Positions 8,498 to 18,384 of a DNA stretch of 64,000 nucleotides are shown here, piece by piece. The stretch comes from Vreelandella lutescens (GTDB taxonomy: Bacteria > Pseudomonadota > Gammaproteobacteria > Pseudomonadales > Halomonadaceae): positions 310,001 through 374,000 of the forward strand of contig NZ_BMHM01000004.1 in the NCBI RefSeq assembly GCF_014640815.1, read 5' to 3'. The position numbers were made by a program, and so were the translations under genes. The notes below the pieces were generated by a model. That model made no database searches and was not told the DNA's origin. It saw nothing but the letters and a program-made list of their open reading frames with translations. Within the stretch, counting starts at the first letter, position 1. Each line of letters starts with the position of its first letter.

Positions 8498-10276
8498 ATG
8501 GCGAGCCCTCCCTCTACGATGAAAAAACGCAGTTTAAGTCTCCAGATGAAAGTGTTGATGCTCGTGCTACTCCCTTTGCTGCTCGTCACGGTGGCACTGG
8601 TAGCTTTCGATGCCTACAGTCGTATTCAAGATACCCAAGAAACGCTTGTTGAGCAGCGCGAGATGCTGATTGAAGAGCGTCGCAACGCTGTGCGCGATAT
8701 CGTCCAGATGGCGACCACCGCGATTGCACCTATTTACGACCAAGCGGGCGCTAATGACGCCGACGCCAAAGCGCAGGCGGCGGATATGCTTCGCGCCATG
8801 CGCTTTGAAGGCAATAACTATGTCTTTGTTTATGAATACGACGGCACCAATATCGTGCTGCCGTTTTCGCCTGACCGCCAGGGCACCAATTTAATCGACC
8901 TGCAAACCCCCAATGGCGACTACCTGATTCGCGATATGATCCGTATTGCCCAGTCAGGCGGTGGTTTCTATGAATACCCCTGGGAGTACCCCGGTACCAG
9001 CGATGTGGAGCCGAAGCACTCCTACATTGACCGCCTCGAAAAATGGGGCTGGATGCTTGGGGCAGGTGTTTATGTCACGGACGTAGACGCCGCGGTAGCT
9101 GAGCTTGAGGCCGCGGCAAATGCGGACCTACGAGACTCGATTATCTTTGCCGCGCTGTTAGGCGCTGTTCTGTTTGCAGTGGTCGCTCTGTTAGCAGTGG
9201 GCGTCGTGCGCCGCATTGTTGGGCCCATTAAGCGTACCGCCAGCGCAATGAACGATATTGCCCAAGGCCGGGGTGATTTAACCCGCCGCCTCTCGGTGGA
9301 AAGCAACGATGAAGTGGGCAACCTAGCCGTTCAGTTCAACGCCTTCGTTGGCCGTATGCAGGATACCCTGCTCGACGTACGTCGCAGCACGGTGAGCGTT
9401 TATCACTCGGCGGGTGAGATCTCTCACAGCTCCGAAGAGCTGGCGACCCGCACCGAGCAGGCCGCCGCGAATTTGCAGCAAACCTCGGCCTCGATGGAAG
9501 AGATTACCTCTACCGTGAGCCACAGCGCGGATAACGCCCAGCAGGCGAATAAGTTAGTGCAGTCCACCGCTGAAGTGGCCCATCAGGGCGAAGCGGCGAT
9601 GGAGCAGGTTGAGCGCACCATGCGCGATATCAACGACTCTGCCACGCGCATCAGTGAAATCATCACCATGATTGATGCGATTGCCTTCCAGACCAATATC
9701 CTTGCCTTGAACGCCTCGGTAGAAGCCGCTCGCGCGGGTGAACATGGCCGTGGCTTTGCGGTGGTGGCGGAAGAAGTCCGCACGCTGGCCAGCCGCTCAA
9801 GCAACGCCTCTAAAGAGATCCGTGGGCTGATTGATGCCTCGGTGCAGCATACCCATAACGGCACGGAGCTGGTGCGCAACGCCGGAGCCACCATGCGTGA
9901 GATCGTCGAAAGCGTCTCGAAAGTAACTGACGTGATTGGAGAAATTAGCGCTGGGGCCAAAGAGCAGAGCAGCGGTATCGGGCAGATCAATACCGCCGTT
10001 GCCGAAATGGACACCATGACGCAGCAGAACGCGGCCATGGTGCAGGAATCCACCACCGCTGCGGCAGATATGCGCCGCCATGCCGAGCATCTGAACGAGC
10101 TGATCAACTCGTTTGTGCTGGGGGAAGGTGCGCCCGCTCCGCGTCAATCAAAAAGCCCATCGCGCCAAGCGCTGCCCACCAGCAGCGCGGGTGCAAGCCA
10201 AGAGCTAAAGCGCCCGGCGCTCTCCTCTAAACCGGCACCCGCCAAAGGCAGCGAAGACGACTGGGAAGCGTTTTAA
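8498..10276 (+). CDS. Methyl-accepting chemotaxis protein, Cache sensor
   Basis: A 592-residue chemoreceptor. Order: N-terminal membrane helix (about 17-38), periplasmic single-Cache domain (about 40-215, with [17 protein letters not shown] and [13 protein letters not shown] typical of sCache_2), second helix (about 217-240), HAMP (about 240-295), and a long coiled-coil signalling domain whose hairpin tip is [20 protein letters not shown]. The C-terminus DDWEAF resembles the tethering pentapeptide that binds CheR/CheB. A GGAAG precedes the ATG at 8498; ATG 8519 is a possible later start. Cache_2 receptors often sense small organic acids, but the ligand here is unknown. Confidence 0.95.
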   Translation: MASPPSTMKKRSLSLQMKVLMLVLLPLLLVTVALVAFDAYSRIQDTQETLVEQREMLIEERRNAVRDIVQMATTAIAPIYDQAGANDADAKAQAADMLRAMRFEGNNYVFVYEYDGTNIVLPFSPDRQGTNLIDLQTPNGDYLIRDMIRIAQSGGGFYEYPWEYPGTSDVEPKHSYIDRLEKWGWMLGAGVYVTDVDAAVAELEAAANADLRDSIIFAALLGAVLFAVVALLAVGVVRRIVGPIKRTASAMNDIAQGRGDLTRRLSVESNDEVGNLAVQFNAFVGRMQDTLLDVRRSTVSVYHSAGEISHSSEELATRTEQAAANLQQTSASMEEITSTVSHSADNAQQANKLVQSTAEVAHQGEAAMEQVERTMRDINDSATRISEIITMIDAIAFQTNILALNASVEAARAGEHGRGFAVVAEEVRTLASRSSNASKEIRGLIDASVQHTHNGTELVRNAGATMREIVESVSKVTDVIGEISAGAKEQSSGIGQINTAVAEMDTMTQQNAAMVQESTTAAADMRRHAEHLNELINSFVLGEGAPAPRQSKSPSRQALPTSSAGASQELKRPALSSKPAPAKGSEDDWEAF

Positions 10277-12237
10277 GCCTGACGCTGACGCAGGTGGTTG
10301 ATCACACCACCTTGGGTAATCAGCTCCCGCTGGCGGGAGCTGAGCCCATGATGCAGCGTTATCTCCCCCTTACCGGGGATATGCGCGGTGAGCGTCGCCC
10401 CACTTTCCAACTGCGCGTAGAGATCCTCGATCACTACGCGGTCACCTTGCGCTAGCTGTGCGACATCTTCATCACGGGTAAAGGTTAACGGCAGCGCACC
10501 AAAGCAGATCAAATTTTGCCAGTGAATACGCGCAAAACTCTTCGCCACCACCACCTGTAGCCCTAAGTAACGCGGCACCAGCGCGGCATTTTCTCGGCTG
10601 GAGCCTTGCCCATAGTTGGCCCCGCCAATAATCACGTGCCCGCCCTGAGTACGGGTGCTTTCTGCGCGCTCGGCATAGCTTGGGTCGACCGCTTCAAACG
10701 TGAACGGTGCCGACGCATACACGCTGCTCCAATACGGCAGCACCCGCTGCCCGGCAGGCATAATGTCGTCGGTGGAGATGTTATCGCCCGCCACCAGCAG
10801 CACGGGTACATCCAAATGGTTAGGCAGAGGGGAAAGCTCTGGCAGGGCCGGGGTGTTCTCGGTTTTTTGCAGCGCTTTTAGCTTTGCCTCATGGGGCGGC
10901 AGCGGCGCATTAAACAGCGCGCGGTTCACTTCGATGTTGGCGGGCTCCTGGGGGCGCGGGTAGGGCATGTCGAGAGTGCGCGGGTCGGTAATCTCCCCCG
11001 CCAGTGCTGAAGCCGCCGCGGTTTCTGGGCTGCACAAAAACACGCTGTCCTCCCGCGTGCCGGAGCGCCCTGGGAAGTTGCGCGGCACGGTGCGCAGGCT
11101 GTTGAGCCCCACCGCCGGGGCCTGGCCCATACCAATACAGCCGTTACAGCCTGCCTGGTGCAGCCGTGCGCCGCTGGCGACCAAGTCGGCTAAATAGCCT
11201 TGCTCAATCAGCGTGGTTAGCACTTGGCGGGAAGAGGGGTTGATGTCCAGCGAGACCCCATCGGCCACCTGCTTGCCGCGCACGATTTCGGCCACCACGG
11301 CAAAGTCACGAAAGCCTGGGTTGCCTGATGAACCGATGTACGCCTGATGCAGTGGCTGGCCTGCTGCCTCCCGCACGGTGACCACGTTATCGGGGCTGGA
11401 AGGCAGCGCAATCATGGGCTCCAGCTTGCTGAGATCGAGCGTCTCGTGAAGGTCGTAGTGGCAGCCGGGCTCGGCGGCCAGCGCGACCCAATCGGCTTCC
11501 CGGCCCCGGGAGGCTAAAAAGCGCCGGGTCTCGTCATCACTGGGGAACACCGTGGCCGTGGCCCCCATTTCAGTGCCCATGTTGGCCAGCACATGGCGGT
11601 CCATGGCGGAAAGGTGCGCAAGCCCCGGCCCGTAATACTCAATCATGGTGTTTTTGCCGCCTGCCACGCCGTGGCGGCGCAAAAGCTCCAGCACAATATC
11701 CTTGGCTGAGACCCAGTCAGGCAGTTGCCCTTCAAGCTTAATACCCCAGATTTTCGGCATGGTGATGTACAGCGGCTCGCCCGCCATCGCCATGGCCACT
11801 TCAATGCCGCCTGCACCAATCGCCAGCATGCCGAGTGCGCCCGCCGCCGTGGTGTGGCTATCGCAACCCACGATGGATTCACCGGGCACGCCAAAGTTTT
11901 CCATATGCACCGGGTGGCTAATGCCGTTGCCTGGGCCGGAGTACCACACCCCAAAGCGCTCGCAGGCGCTCTTTAAAAACAGGTAGGTTTCGGCATTTAG
12001 GTTATCGGCCTGTACAAGGCCATGGTCGATGTACTGCACGCTGGGCTCGGTATGCACCCGGTCAAGCCCCATGGCTTCTAGCTCTAGCATCACGAGGGTG
12101 CCTAACACGTCTTGCAGCAGGGCTTGGTTAATGCGCAGGGCAATTTCACTGCCGGGGGTTAGCTCGCCGCTGACCAAATGGCGCTGAATTAATTGCTGGG
12201 CAAGGTTTAACGGTGGAACAGGGGAGGAGTTAGACAT
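10273..12237 (-). CDS. Aconitase-superfamily hydratase (about 650-residue type)
   Basis: A 654-residue protein carrying both the Fe-S hydro-lyase domain and the C-terminal swivel domain ([20 protein letters not shown], about residue 535). It is shorter than AcnA/AcnB (about 890) and fits the putative aconitase class near 640-660 residues. Family motifs: [18 protein letters not shown], and [11 protein letters not shown] with two Fe-S cysteines. In the GSCTNS position of aconitases the sequence is GSSGNPG, so the first cluster cysteine appears replaced by serine or the ligand lies elsewhere. It sits downstream of a CoA-transferase and a lyase, so its substrate may be a branched di- or tricarboxylate rather than citrate. 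It overlaps the 3' end of the chemoreceptor gene by 4 bp. Confidence 0.85.
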   Translation of the reverse strand: MSNSSPVPPLNLAQQLIQRHLVSGELTPGSEIALRINQALLQDVLGTLVMLELEAMGLDRVHTEPSVQYIDHGLVQADNLNAETYLFLKSACERFGVWYSGPGNGISHPVHMENFGVPGESIVGCDSHTTAAGALGMLAIGAGGIEVAMAMAGEPLYITMPKIWGIKLEGQLPDWVSAKDIVLELLRRHGVAGGKNTMIEYYGPGLAHLSAMDRHVLANMGTEMGATATVFPSDDETRRFLASRGREADWVALAAEPGCHYDLHETLDLSKLEPMIALPSSPDNVVTVREAAGQPLHQAYIGSSGNPGFRDFAVVAEIVRGKQVADGVSLDINPSSRQVLTTLIEQGYLADLVASGARLHQAGCNGCIGMGQAPAVGLNSLRTVPRNFPGRSGTREDSVFLCSPETAAASALAGEITDPRTLDMPYPRPQEPANIEVNRALFNAPLPPHEAKLKALQKTENTPALPELSPLPNHLDVPVLLVAGDNISTDDIMPAGQRVLPYWSSVYASAPFTFEAVDPSYAERAESTRTQGGHVIIGGANYGQGSSRENAALVPRYLGLQVVVAKSFARIHWQNLICFGALPLTFTRDEDVAQLAQGDRVVIEDLYAQLESGATLTAHIPGKGEITLHHGLSSRQRELITQGGVINHLRQRQA

Positions 12238-12302
12238 GGTTAATCACCAGATTATCGTTGTTATGGATCACACGGTTATGCAGGGATGCGGGAAACACGT
12301 TT

Positions 12303-13211
12303 TCAGGGAAGGGCGTAACAGCGGTCCGCGCTGCCCGCTTTCACCACTTGGCCCGGCGTCTCATGGCCGATCAGCTCGGGCAGGGTGGCGGAAATGTCCA
12401 GTAGCGCAGGCAGGTTTACGCCGGTGGCAACGCCCATTTGTTCGAACATATGCACTAAGTCTTCGGTGCACACATTGCCCGTGGCACCGGGGGCAAACGG
12501 GCAGCCGCCCAAGCCACCTAGCGAGGCGTCAAAGCGGGTAATGCCCGCTTGCCACGCCGCAAGAGCATTCGCCAGCCCCATGCCACGGGTGTTGTGGAAA
12601 TGCAGCGTAAACGGCACGTCGGGAAAGCGTTCCAGCACTTGGCGGCACAGCGCCTCTACCTGGGCGGGGTTTGCCACGCCGGTGGTATCGCACAGCGTGA
12701 CGCCTTCCACCCCCAGCGCCAGCTGCTGCTCAATGAGGGTGAGCACACGCGCTTCAGGCACCTGCCCTTCAAACGGGCAGCCAAAGGCGGTGGAGAGCGA
12801 GGCATTGATAAAGACGCCGCTACCGCGCACCGCCTGAATAATGGCGGCAAACTGTGTCAGCGACTCCTCCGGTGTCATGCGCAGGTTCGCACGGCCGTGG
12901 GCGTTGCTGGCCGACATCACCAGATTGATCTCATCCACGCCGCAGGCCAGCGCCCGCTCGGCACCTTTTAGGTTGGGTACCAGCACCGTGACGTCCACAC
13001 CCTCGCGGCGCTGAATGGCGCTTACCACCTCAGCGGCGTCGCGTAGGTTGGGTATGGCTTTAGGAGAGACAAACGAGGTCGCTTCGATACGGGCAATGCC
13101 GGTGGTGGTTAACGCATCGATCAGCGCGATTTTCGGCTCGGTGGGGATAAAGCGCTCTTCGCTCTGAAAGCCATCGCGGGGGGCTACTTCGTTGATTTGT
13201 AACGTCGTCAT
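12303..13211 (-). CDS. Hydroxymethylglutaryl-CoA lyase-type lyase
   Basis: A 302-residue DRE-TIM metallolyase. The N-terminus NEVAPRDGFQSE carries the catalytic Arg-Asp; HFHNTRGMGLANALAA supplies the metal-binding histidines; SLGGLGGCPFAPGATGN is the HMG-CoA-lyase signature with the catalytic-loop cysteine. The longest frame starts at GTG 13223, but ATG 13211 has GGAG six nt upstream and a family-typical start, so it is preferred. Reaction by family: cleavage of a 3-hydroxy-3-methyl acyl-CoA, such as HMG-CoA or citramalyl-CoA. No leucine-degradation genes surround it; it starts 12 nt after the CoA-transferase, so a transferase-then-lyase route is likely. Confidence 0.9.
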   Translation of the reverse strand: MTTLQINEVAPRDGFQSEERFIPTEPKIALIDALTTTGIARIEATSFVSPKAIPNLRDAAEVVSAIQRREGVDVTVLVPNLKGAERALACGVDEINLVMSASNAHGRANLRMTPEESLTQFAAIIQAVRGSGVFINASLSTAFGCPFEGQVPEARVLTLIEQQLALGVEGVTLCDTTGVANPAQVEALCRQVLERFPDVPFTLHFHNTRGMGLANALAAWQAGITRFDASLGGLGGCPFAPGATGNVCTEDLVHMFEQMGVATGVNLPALLDISATLPELIGHETPGQVVKAGSADRCYALP

Positions 13212-13223
13212 GGGGTTCTCCAC

Positions 13224-14420
13224 TTAAATAATGCCTGCCTGACGCAGCTTGTCGCGGGTGGCGGCATCAATGCCCAGCTCCTCCAGCACGTCATCGGTGT
13301 GCGCGCCCAGCTGTGGCCCGCCTTGCCCAAGCCTGCCGGGGGTGGCGCTCAGTTTAGGCAGCACGCCCGGCACTTTGAGCGGGCGGCCATCGGCGCGGGT
13401 AACGGTTTGAATCATCTCGCGGGCAAGGTAGTGGGGGTCGTTGGCAATATCGGCAGCGGTGTAGGGGTAGCCTGCCGGTACGCGGGCGTCGTCTAAAGCG
13501 CTAAGGATGTCGTCCCGGTGGCGGGTTTGGGTCCAGGCCTCAATAGCAGCGTCTATTTCATTGGCGTGTTGGCTGCGGCCATCGTTGTGGGCCATGGCGG
13601 GGTGGTTGGCTAAATCCTCTCGGCCAATCACACCCATCAAGCGCTTGAAGATGCTGTCGCCATTACCGGCAATCAGCACGTACTCGCCTTCGCGGGTGCG
13701 GTAAGCATTCGAGGGCGTGATGCCGGGCAGGGCGCTGCCGCTGGGCTCGCGCACGTGGCCGGTGGCATCAAACTCTGGCAGCAGGCTCTCCATCATGGCG
13801 AACACGGATTCATACAGGGCGACATCAATCTCTTGCCCTAAACCGCTGCGCTGGCGCTCTTGCAGGGCCAGCAGCGTGCCAATCACCGCGTAGAGCGCCG
13901 AGAGCGAATCGCCAATGCTGACCCCCACGCGTACCGAAGGCTCGCCCGCGTGGCCGGTCAAATAGCGCAGCCCGCCCATGGCTTCACCAATCACCCCAAA
14001 ACCGGGTTTATTGCGATAGGGTCCGGTTTGGCCAAAGCCTGACACGTGCACCATGATCAGCTTGGGGTTAATCGCCGCCAGCGCCTCATAGCCCAGCCCC
14101 CAGTTTTCCAGGGTGCCAGGGCGGAAATTTTCGACCACCACATCGGCTTCGGCGGCTAAGCGGCGCACCACGTCTTGGCCCTCTTGGCTGCGAAGATCAA
14201 GCGTCACCGAGCGTTTTGTGCGACTTTGTACATGCCACCACAGCGAGGTGCCTTCTTCGAGAATGCGCCACTTGCGAAGCGGGTCGCCAGTGCCGGGCGG
14301 CTCGATTTTGATCACATCGGCACCAAATTCACCCAGCAGTTTGGTGGCAAACGGGCCGGCAATGAGCTGGCCTAGCTCTACGACTTTAAGTCCATCGAGG
14401 GGAAGCTGGCGGGTGGTCAT
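13224..14420 (-). CDS. CaiB/BaiF-type class III CoA-transferase
   Basis: A 398-residue family III CoA-transferase. It begins LPLDGLKVVELGQLIAGPFA, contains NFRPGTLENWGLGYEAL, and the VSIGDSLSALYAVIGTL segment (about residues 168-184), whose Asp is the catalytic residue forming the acyl anhydride. Such enzymes move CoA from a donor such as succinyl-CoA to a carboxylic acid. As the first gene of the minus-strand operon, ahead of the lyase and hydratase, it would activate the substrate. A divergent LysR gene starts 150 bp away, the usual arrangement for its regulator. Confidence 0.93.
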   Translation of the reverse strand: MTTRQLPLDGLKVVELGQLIAGPFATKLLGEFGADVIKIEPPGTGDPLRKWRILEEGTSLWWHVQSRTKRSVTLDLRSQEGQDVVRRLAAEADVVVENFRPGTLENWGLGYEALAAINPKLIMVHVSGFGQTGPYRNKPGFGVIGEAMGGLRYLTGHAGEPSVRVGVSIGDSLSALYAVIGTLLALQERQRSGLGQEIDVALYESVFAMMESLLPEFDATGHVREPSGSALPGITPSNAYRTREGEYVLIAGNGDSIFKRLMGVIGREDLANHPAMAHNDGRSQHANEIDAAIEAWTQTRHRDDILSALDDARVPAGYPYTAADIANDPHYLAREMIQTVTRADGRPLKVPGVLPKLSATPGRLGQGGPQLGAHTDDVLEELGIDAATRDKLRQAGII

Positions 14421-14570
14421 AATAAAAGCTCCTGGTAACGCCCATCATCCAAGCAGGTGGGATGCTTTGTTTGCCATTTAGCATCAGTGAGCAAGCGCAC
14501 CACCACAATTAGGCAATCAGGAACCACGCGTTCGTCAGTGGCGAACCCTAACCACTATGTGGGTACCACG

Positions 14571-15482
14571 ATGCTGCGATTTGATTTTGTAACGCTGAGA
14601 CTGTTTGTGGCGATTGCCGACGAAGGGCGTTTAACCGCCGCAGCCGAGCGTGAGCATTTGGCGCTGGCAGCGGTGAGTAAGCGGGTGAGCGATTTAGAAA
14701 CGCTGGTGGGTACCGAGCTTCTGTATCGGCGGCCGCGCGGCGTAGAGCTAACCCCGGCGGGGCGCGCTTTTTTGCACCACGCCCGGCGTATTCTGGAAGA
14801 CGTGGCGCGGCTACAGGCGGAGCTCAGCGAGTATGGCGAAGGGGTGCGCGGGCATGTGCGCATTCACTCCAACACCTCGGCCATTATTGCGTTTTTGCCC
14901 CAGGATTTAAGCGCCTTTGCCGTCGAGTACCCGCAAATCAAAATCGATTTGCAGGAGCGCACCAGCAGTGAAGCGATCACCGCCGTGCGCGATGGAGTGG
15001 CGGATATCGGCATCTTTGCCAGCCATGTCGCCGCCGATGAGCTGGAAGTGCGTCCCTATCGGCGTGATCAGTTGGTGCTAGTGACCCCTTACGATCACCC
15101 GCTGGCGGTGCATGACAAGCTCTACTTACACCAGGCGGCCGAGTACGACTTTGTCGGCTTGCAGCAGGATACTTCGCTGCAATCCCTGCTCCATGAGCAG
15201 GCAAGCCAGGCGGGCCGAACCCTGCGCATGCGCATTCAAGTGCGCAGCTTCGACGCTATTTGCCGCATGATTCATTTCGGTATGGGCATCGGCGTGCTGC
15301 CGCAGCGCACGCTGTACCGCGACTTGAACGACCTCAAATTACGCATGATCCCGCTCGCTGACGAGTGGGCCACCCGTGAACTGGTGATTGGTATGCGCCA
15401 CTACGCGGCTCTGCCCGTGGTCGCCCGCCACTTGGTCGACCACTTGCTAACCCCCTCAGGCCCAACAGGAGAGACCCCATGA
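14571..15482 (+). CDS. LysR-family regulator (catabolic cluster, first)
   Basis: A 303-residue LysR protein. The N-terminal winged helix-turn-helix (about 5-65) includes FVAIADEGRLTAAAEREHLALAAVSKRVSDLE; the effector-binding domain follows (about 90-290). The open frame extends back to 14457, but homology starts at ATG 14571. It is divergent from the CoA-transferase operon across a 150-bp spacer and probably controls it. Its stop overlaps the next ATG by 4 bp (ATGA), so it is coupled to the haloacid dehalogenase. The recognition sequence TAAAEREHLALAAVSKR resembles that of the second LysR nearby, suggesting an old duplication. Confidence 0.92.
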   Translation: MLRFDFVTLRLFVAIADEGRLTAAAEREHLALAAVSKRVSDLETLVGTELLYRRPRGVELTPAGRAFLHHARRILEDVARLQAELSEYGEGVRGHVRIHSNTSAIIAFLPQDLSAFAVEYPQIKIDLQERTSSEAITAVRDGVADIGIFASHVAADELEVRPYRRDQLVLVTPYDHPLAVHDKLYLHQAAEYDFVGLQQDTSLQSLLHEQASQAGRTLRMRIQVRSFDAICRMIHFGMGIGVLPQRTLYRDLNDLKLRMIPLADEWATRELVIGMRHYAALPVVARHLVDHLLTPSGPTGETP

Positions 15483-16201
15483 CAACAGGCATCGCCCACG
15501 AAATAAAAGCGCTCACCTTTGATGTGTTTGGCACGGTAGTAGACTGGCGCAGCAGCGTGATTCGCGAAGGCGAACAGCTGAGCCAAGCCAAAGGGCTGAG
15601 CGTCGATTGGGCACGGTTTGCCGACGAGTGGCGGGCAGGCTATGCCCCAGCGATGAACCGCGTGCGCCAGGGGGAGCTGCCCTGGACCAAGCTGGATGAC
15701 CTGCACCGTATGACCCTCGACCGGCTGCTGATCAGCTTTGGGATAGCCGAGCAGCTAGACGAGGATGAAACAGCGCACCTGAACCGCGTGTGGCACCGCT
15801 TAACGCCCTGGTCAGACAGCGTAGAAGGCCTATTGCAGCTAAAACAGCGCTTTATATTGGCAACGCTCTCCAATGGCAACGTCTCGCTGCTGGTGAACAT
15901 GGCACGCCATGCCGAGCTGCCCTGGGACTGCGTGCTCTCCTCTGAGCTTGCCGGGCACTACAAGCGCGACCCGCAGGTGTACCACATGGCGGCCAATCTC
16001 CTCAGCCTGAAGCCGTCGCAAATACTGATGGTGGCCGCCCATCAAGATGATTTACAGGCTGCCCACCGGGAGGGCATGCGCACCGCTTTTGTGAAGCGCC
16101 CGCTGGAGTTTGGGCCAGACGCCACGCCAGATTTAAGCATCGACCCCTGCTTTGACTTCGTCGCAGAAGACCTCCTCGACTTGGCGCGGCAGCTCTCATG
16201 A
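15479..16201 (+). CDS. Haloacid dehalogenase, type II (L-2-haloacid dehalogenase-like)
   Basis: A 240-residue HAD enzyme. Motif I is FDVFGTVVDWR with the nucleophilic Asp near residue 16; motif II is ATLSNGN; motif III lysine lies in HYKRDPQVYHMA; motif IV acidic residues are in VAAHQDDLQAA. These are the type II L-2-haloacid dehalogenase features (hydrolysis of 2-haloacids to D-2-hydroxyacids), though many such proteins act on other substrates. It overlaps the LysR genes on both sides by 4 bp, so LysR-HAD-LysR form one tightly coupled transcript. Confidence 0.9.
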   Translation: MTTGIAHEIKALTFDVFGTVVDWRSSVIREGEQLSQAKGLSVDWARFADEWRAGYAPAMNRVRQGELPWTKLDDLHRMTLDRLLISFGIAEQLDEDETAHLNRVWHRLTPWSDSVEGLLQLKQRFILATLSNGNVSLLVNMARHAELPWDCVLSSELAGHYKRDPQVYHMAANLLSLKPSQILMVAAHQDDLQAAHREGMRTAFVKRPLEFGPDATPDLSIDPCFDFVAEDLLDLARQLS

Positions 16202-17106
16202 AACTCGACCCCACCTCTCTCAAGCTGTTCGTGAAAGTGGCCGAGCTGGGTACCATTACTGGGGCAGCCGACGCCTCGTTTATGGCCACTTCGGCCGTGA
16301 GTAAGCGCCTCAGCGAGCTGGAGGCGTACTTCAATACGCCGCTGCTCAAGCGCAATAATCGAGGCATCGAACTGACGCCTGCGGGGAGTGCGCTGCTGAA
16401 TCTTTCTCGGGGCGTGCTGCACAATTTAGAAGACCTCGACCTGCAAATGCGCGACTACGCCAGCGGCCAGCGGGGCATTGTGCGGGTGTTTGCCAATATG
16501 TCGGCCATCACCCAATACCTGCCCCAGGAGATGCGCGCCTTTTTTGAGCAGCACCCGGATATTGGCGTGCAGCTTGAAGAGAAAGTCAGCCCGATCATCA
16601 CCCGCGAAGTGATGAACAATAACGCCGACATCGGCGTGTGCGCACAGCTTCACCACGGCTATGACCTGATGGAATTTCCCTACCACGTGGATGACCTGGT
16701 GCTGGTAGTGCCGCAGCAGCACCCGCTGGCGCAACGGGAGAGGGTGTTCTTCCGCGAGTGCTTAGACTACCCCCACGTGGGGCTGCACACCGCCAGCGCG
16801 ATTAACCTTGAAATTATGCGGGCGGCCAGCATGGCCAACAAAACCCTGCGGATTCGTATTCAGGTCACCAGTTACGATGCCCTGTGCCTGATGGTGCAGG
16901 CGGGGCTGGGCGTAGGCGTGCTGCCCCGTGGGGCGATTCGTCAGTACGTGGATGGCCTCAACGTGAATGTGCTATCGATTCAAGACGAGTGGGCGCGGCG
17001 CAAACTGAGCATTTATGTCAAAGATTTAGACCGGCTTTCTATGGCGGCGCGGGTGCTGGTGGAGCATTTTATTCAGGCCGCCAGCGGCGCTTCTTCACCG
17101 TCTTAA
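16198..17106 (+). CDS. LysR-family regulator (catabolic cluster, second)
   Basis: A 302-residue LysR protein. The HTH region is FVKVAELGTITGAADASFMATSAVSKRLSELE, with the AVSKR recognition element shared with the LysR at 14571. The ATG overlaps the HAD stop (ATGA). The C-terminal domain is of normal length. It lies upstream of the TAXI-TRAP transporter, separated by 201 bp, and is a plausible regulator of that transporter; the effector is unknown. Confidence 0.92.
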   Translation: MKLDPTSLKLFVKVAELGTITGAADASFMATSAVSKRLSELEAYFNTPLLKRNNRGIELTPAGSALLNLSRGVLHNLEDLDLQMRDYASGQRGIVRVFANMSAITQYLPQEMRAFFEQHPDIGVQLEEKVSPIITREVMNNNADIGVCAQLHHGYDLMEFPYHVDDLVLVVPQQHPLAQRERVFFRECLDYPHVGLHTASAINLEIMRAASMANKTLRIRIQVTSYDALCLMVQAGLGVGVLPRGAIRQYVDGLNVNVLSIQDEWARRKLSIYVKDLDRLSMAARVLVEHFIQAASGASSPS

Positions 17107-17307
17107 AGCGACACCGCTTGCGCTGCTTTCGCGATTGGAGAAGGCAGGTTCATCAATCACCAATATACAGCTCTCCGGTTTGGCGTTATCACTTTAGTCA
17201 CCGCTAAGCGACTCCCCTTGCTTACTCGGTTATCGGGAGAGGTGCAGGTAAGGCCTCCCACAGCACACAACATCACAACATGCTTCCCGACGCGTTGAGG
17301 ACTAACA

Positions 17308-18285
17308 ATGACTAAATTAACACTACGCCACTTGCTTCCCGCTTCAATCCTGGCCGTCAGCGCCCTGACAGCCGCCACTGCCCAGGCGCAAACCGCACTG
17401 AACATGGGCTCGGTGCCCACAGGCACAGGCTGGTTTTTCGGTATCTCTGAAGGCGCTCGGGTTATCAGTGCCAATACGCCCTACGAAATTACCGTACGTG
17501 AAACCGGCGGCACCCGCGAAAACGCTATTCGCCTCACCAACGGCGAGCTAGACCTGGCCTTTACCGAAGCGCTGGTGGGCTACGAGCAGTACAACGGTGA
17601 AGGTCGTTTTGCCGATATGCCCAACCCCAACGTGCGCTTGGTGTATTGGATTGCGCCTTCCACCATGCACTGGGCGGTACGCCAGGATAGCGATATTGAG
17701 ACCTTTGAAGACCTCAACGGTGAGCGCTTTAACCCCAGCAGCATCGGCGGTGGCGGCGAGTACATCACCGAGCAGGTGTTTGGCATCCTGGGCATTGAAC
17801 CCGATTTCCAGCGCATGCGTGTGAACGATGCGGCGGAAGGGGTCACCGATGGCCGACTCGTGGGCTTCAGCTACAACGGCGTGCCGCCGATTCCACTCTT
17901 TACGGAAGTGCACTCCTCGCGCCCGCTGCAGCTGCTGTCGCTGTCTGATGAGCAGGTAGCGAGCGTGACTGCTGAACTGCCGTTTCTCTCGCCAACCGTG
18001 ATTCCTGCCGACACCTACACCGGCATGAGTGAAGCGCAGTCGCTGGGTATTTACATGGGCATCGCGGCTACCACCGACCTAGATGCTGACACCGTGTATG
18101 AACTCACCAAAGCGTATTGGGAAAACCACGACCAAGTGGCCGCCTCTTTCAAACCTGCGGGCAGTGTCGACCCCCAAACTGTGATCGATACCGCGACCTT
18201 CCCGCTGCATGCTGGCGCGCTGCGCTACTACCAGGAATTAGGGCTGGAGATCCCCGCCGAGATTATTCCGCCTGAAGCGCAGTAA
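17308..18285 (+). CDS. TAXI-family TRAP transporter substrate receptor
   Basis: A 325-residue periplasmic binding protein. A Sec signal peptide ends near residue 27 (ATAQA). NMGSVPTGTGWFFGISEGA and ETGGTRENAIRLTNGELDLAF are characteristic of TAXI solute receptors, which deliver substrate to a fused TRAP permease. The permease gene follows 99 bp downstream, past a hairpin. A GAGG upstream of the ATG serves as ribosome binding site. TAXI ligands are mostly unknown (glutamate and 2-oxoglutarate in a few cases). Confidence 0.93.
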   Translation: MTKLTLRHLLPASILAVSALTAATAQAQTALNMGSVPTGTGWFFGISEGARVISANTPYEITVRETGGTRENAIRLTNGELDLAFTEALVGYEQYNGEGRFADMPNPNVRLVYWIAPSTMHWAVRQDSDIETFEDLNGERFNPSSIGGGGEYITEQVFGILGIEPDFQRMRVNDAAEGVTDGRLVGFSYNGVPPIPLFTEVHSSRPLQLLSLSDEQVASVTAELPFLSPTVIPADTYTGMSEAQSLGIYMGIAATTDLDADTVYELTKAYWENHDQVAASFKPAGSVDPQTVIDTATFPLHAGALRYYQELGLEIPAEIIPPEAQ

Positions 18286-18296
18286 CCCGACCGTGC

Positions 18297-18325
18297 GCCC
18301 CGCCGATGTGCTCGGCGGGGCGGTT
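18297..18325 (+). terminator. Hairpin between TRAP receptor and permease genes
   Basis: GCCCCGCCGA (18297-18306) pairs perfectly with 18312-18321 around a TGTGC loop, followed by a short GGTTT. The T-run is weak, so it may act as a partial terminator or a 3'-end stabiliser that keeps receptor mRNA in excess over permease mRNA. Confidence 0.6.
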
Positions 18326-18384
18326 TGCTATTAGCCTGACGCGCTGCCTAGCCTCCCCTTGATAGGCGGCGCGGGAGTCCCCCC

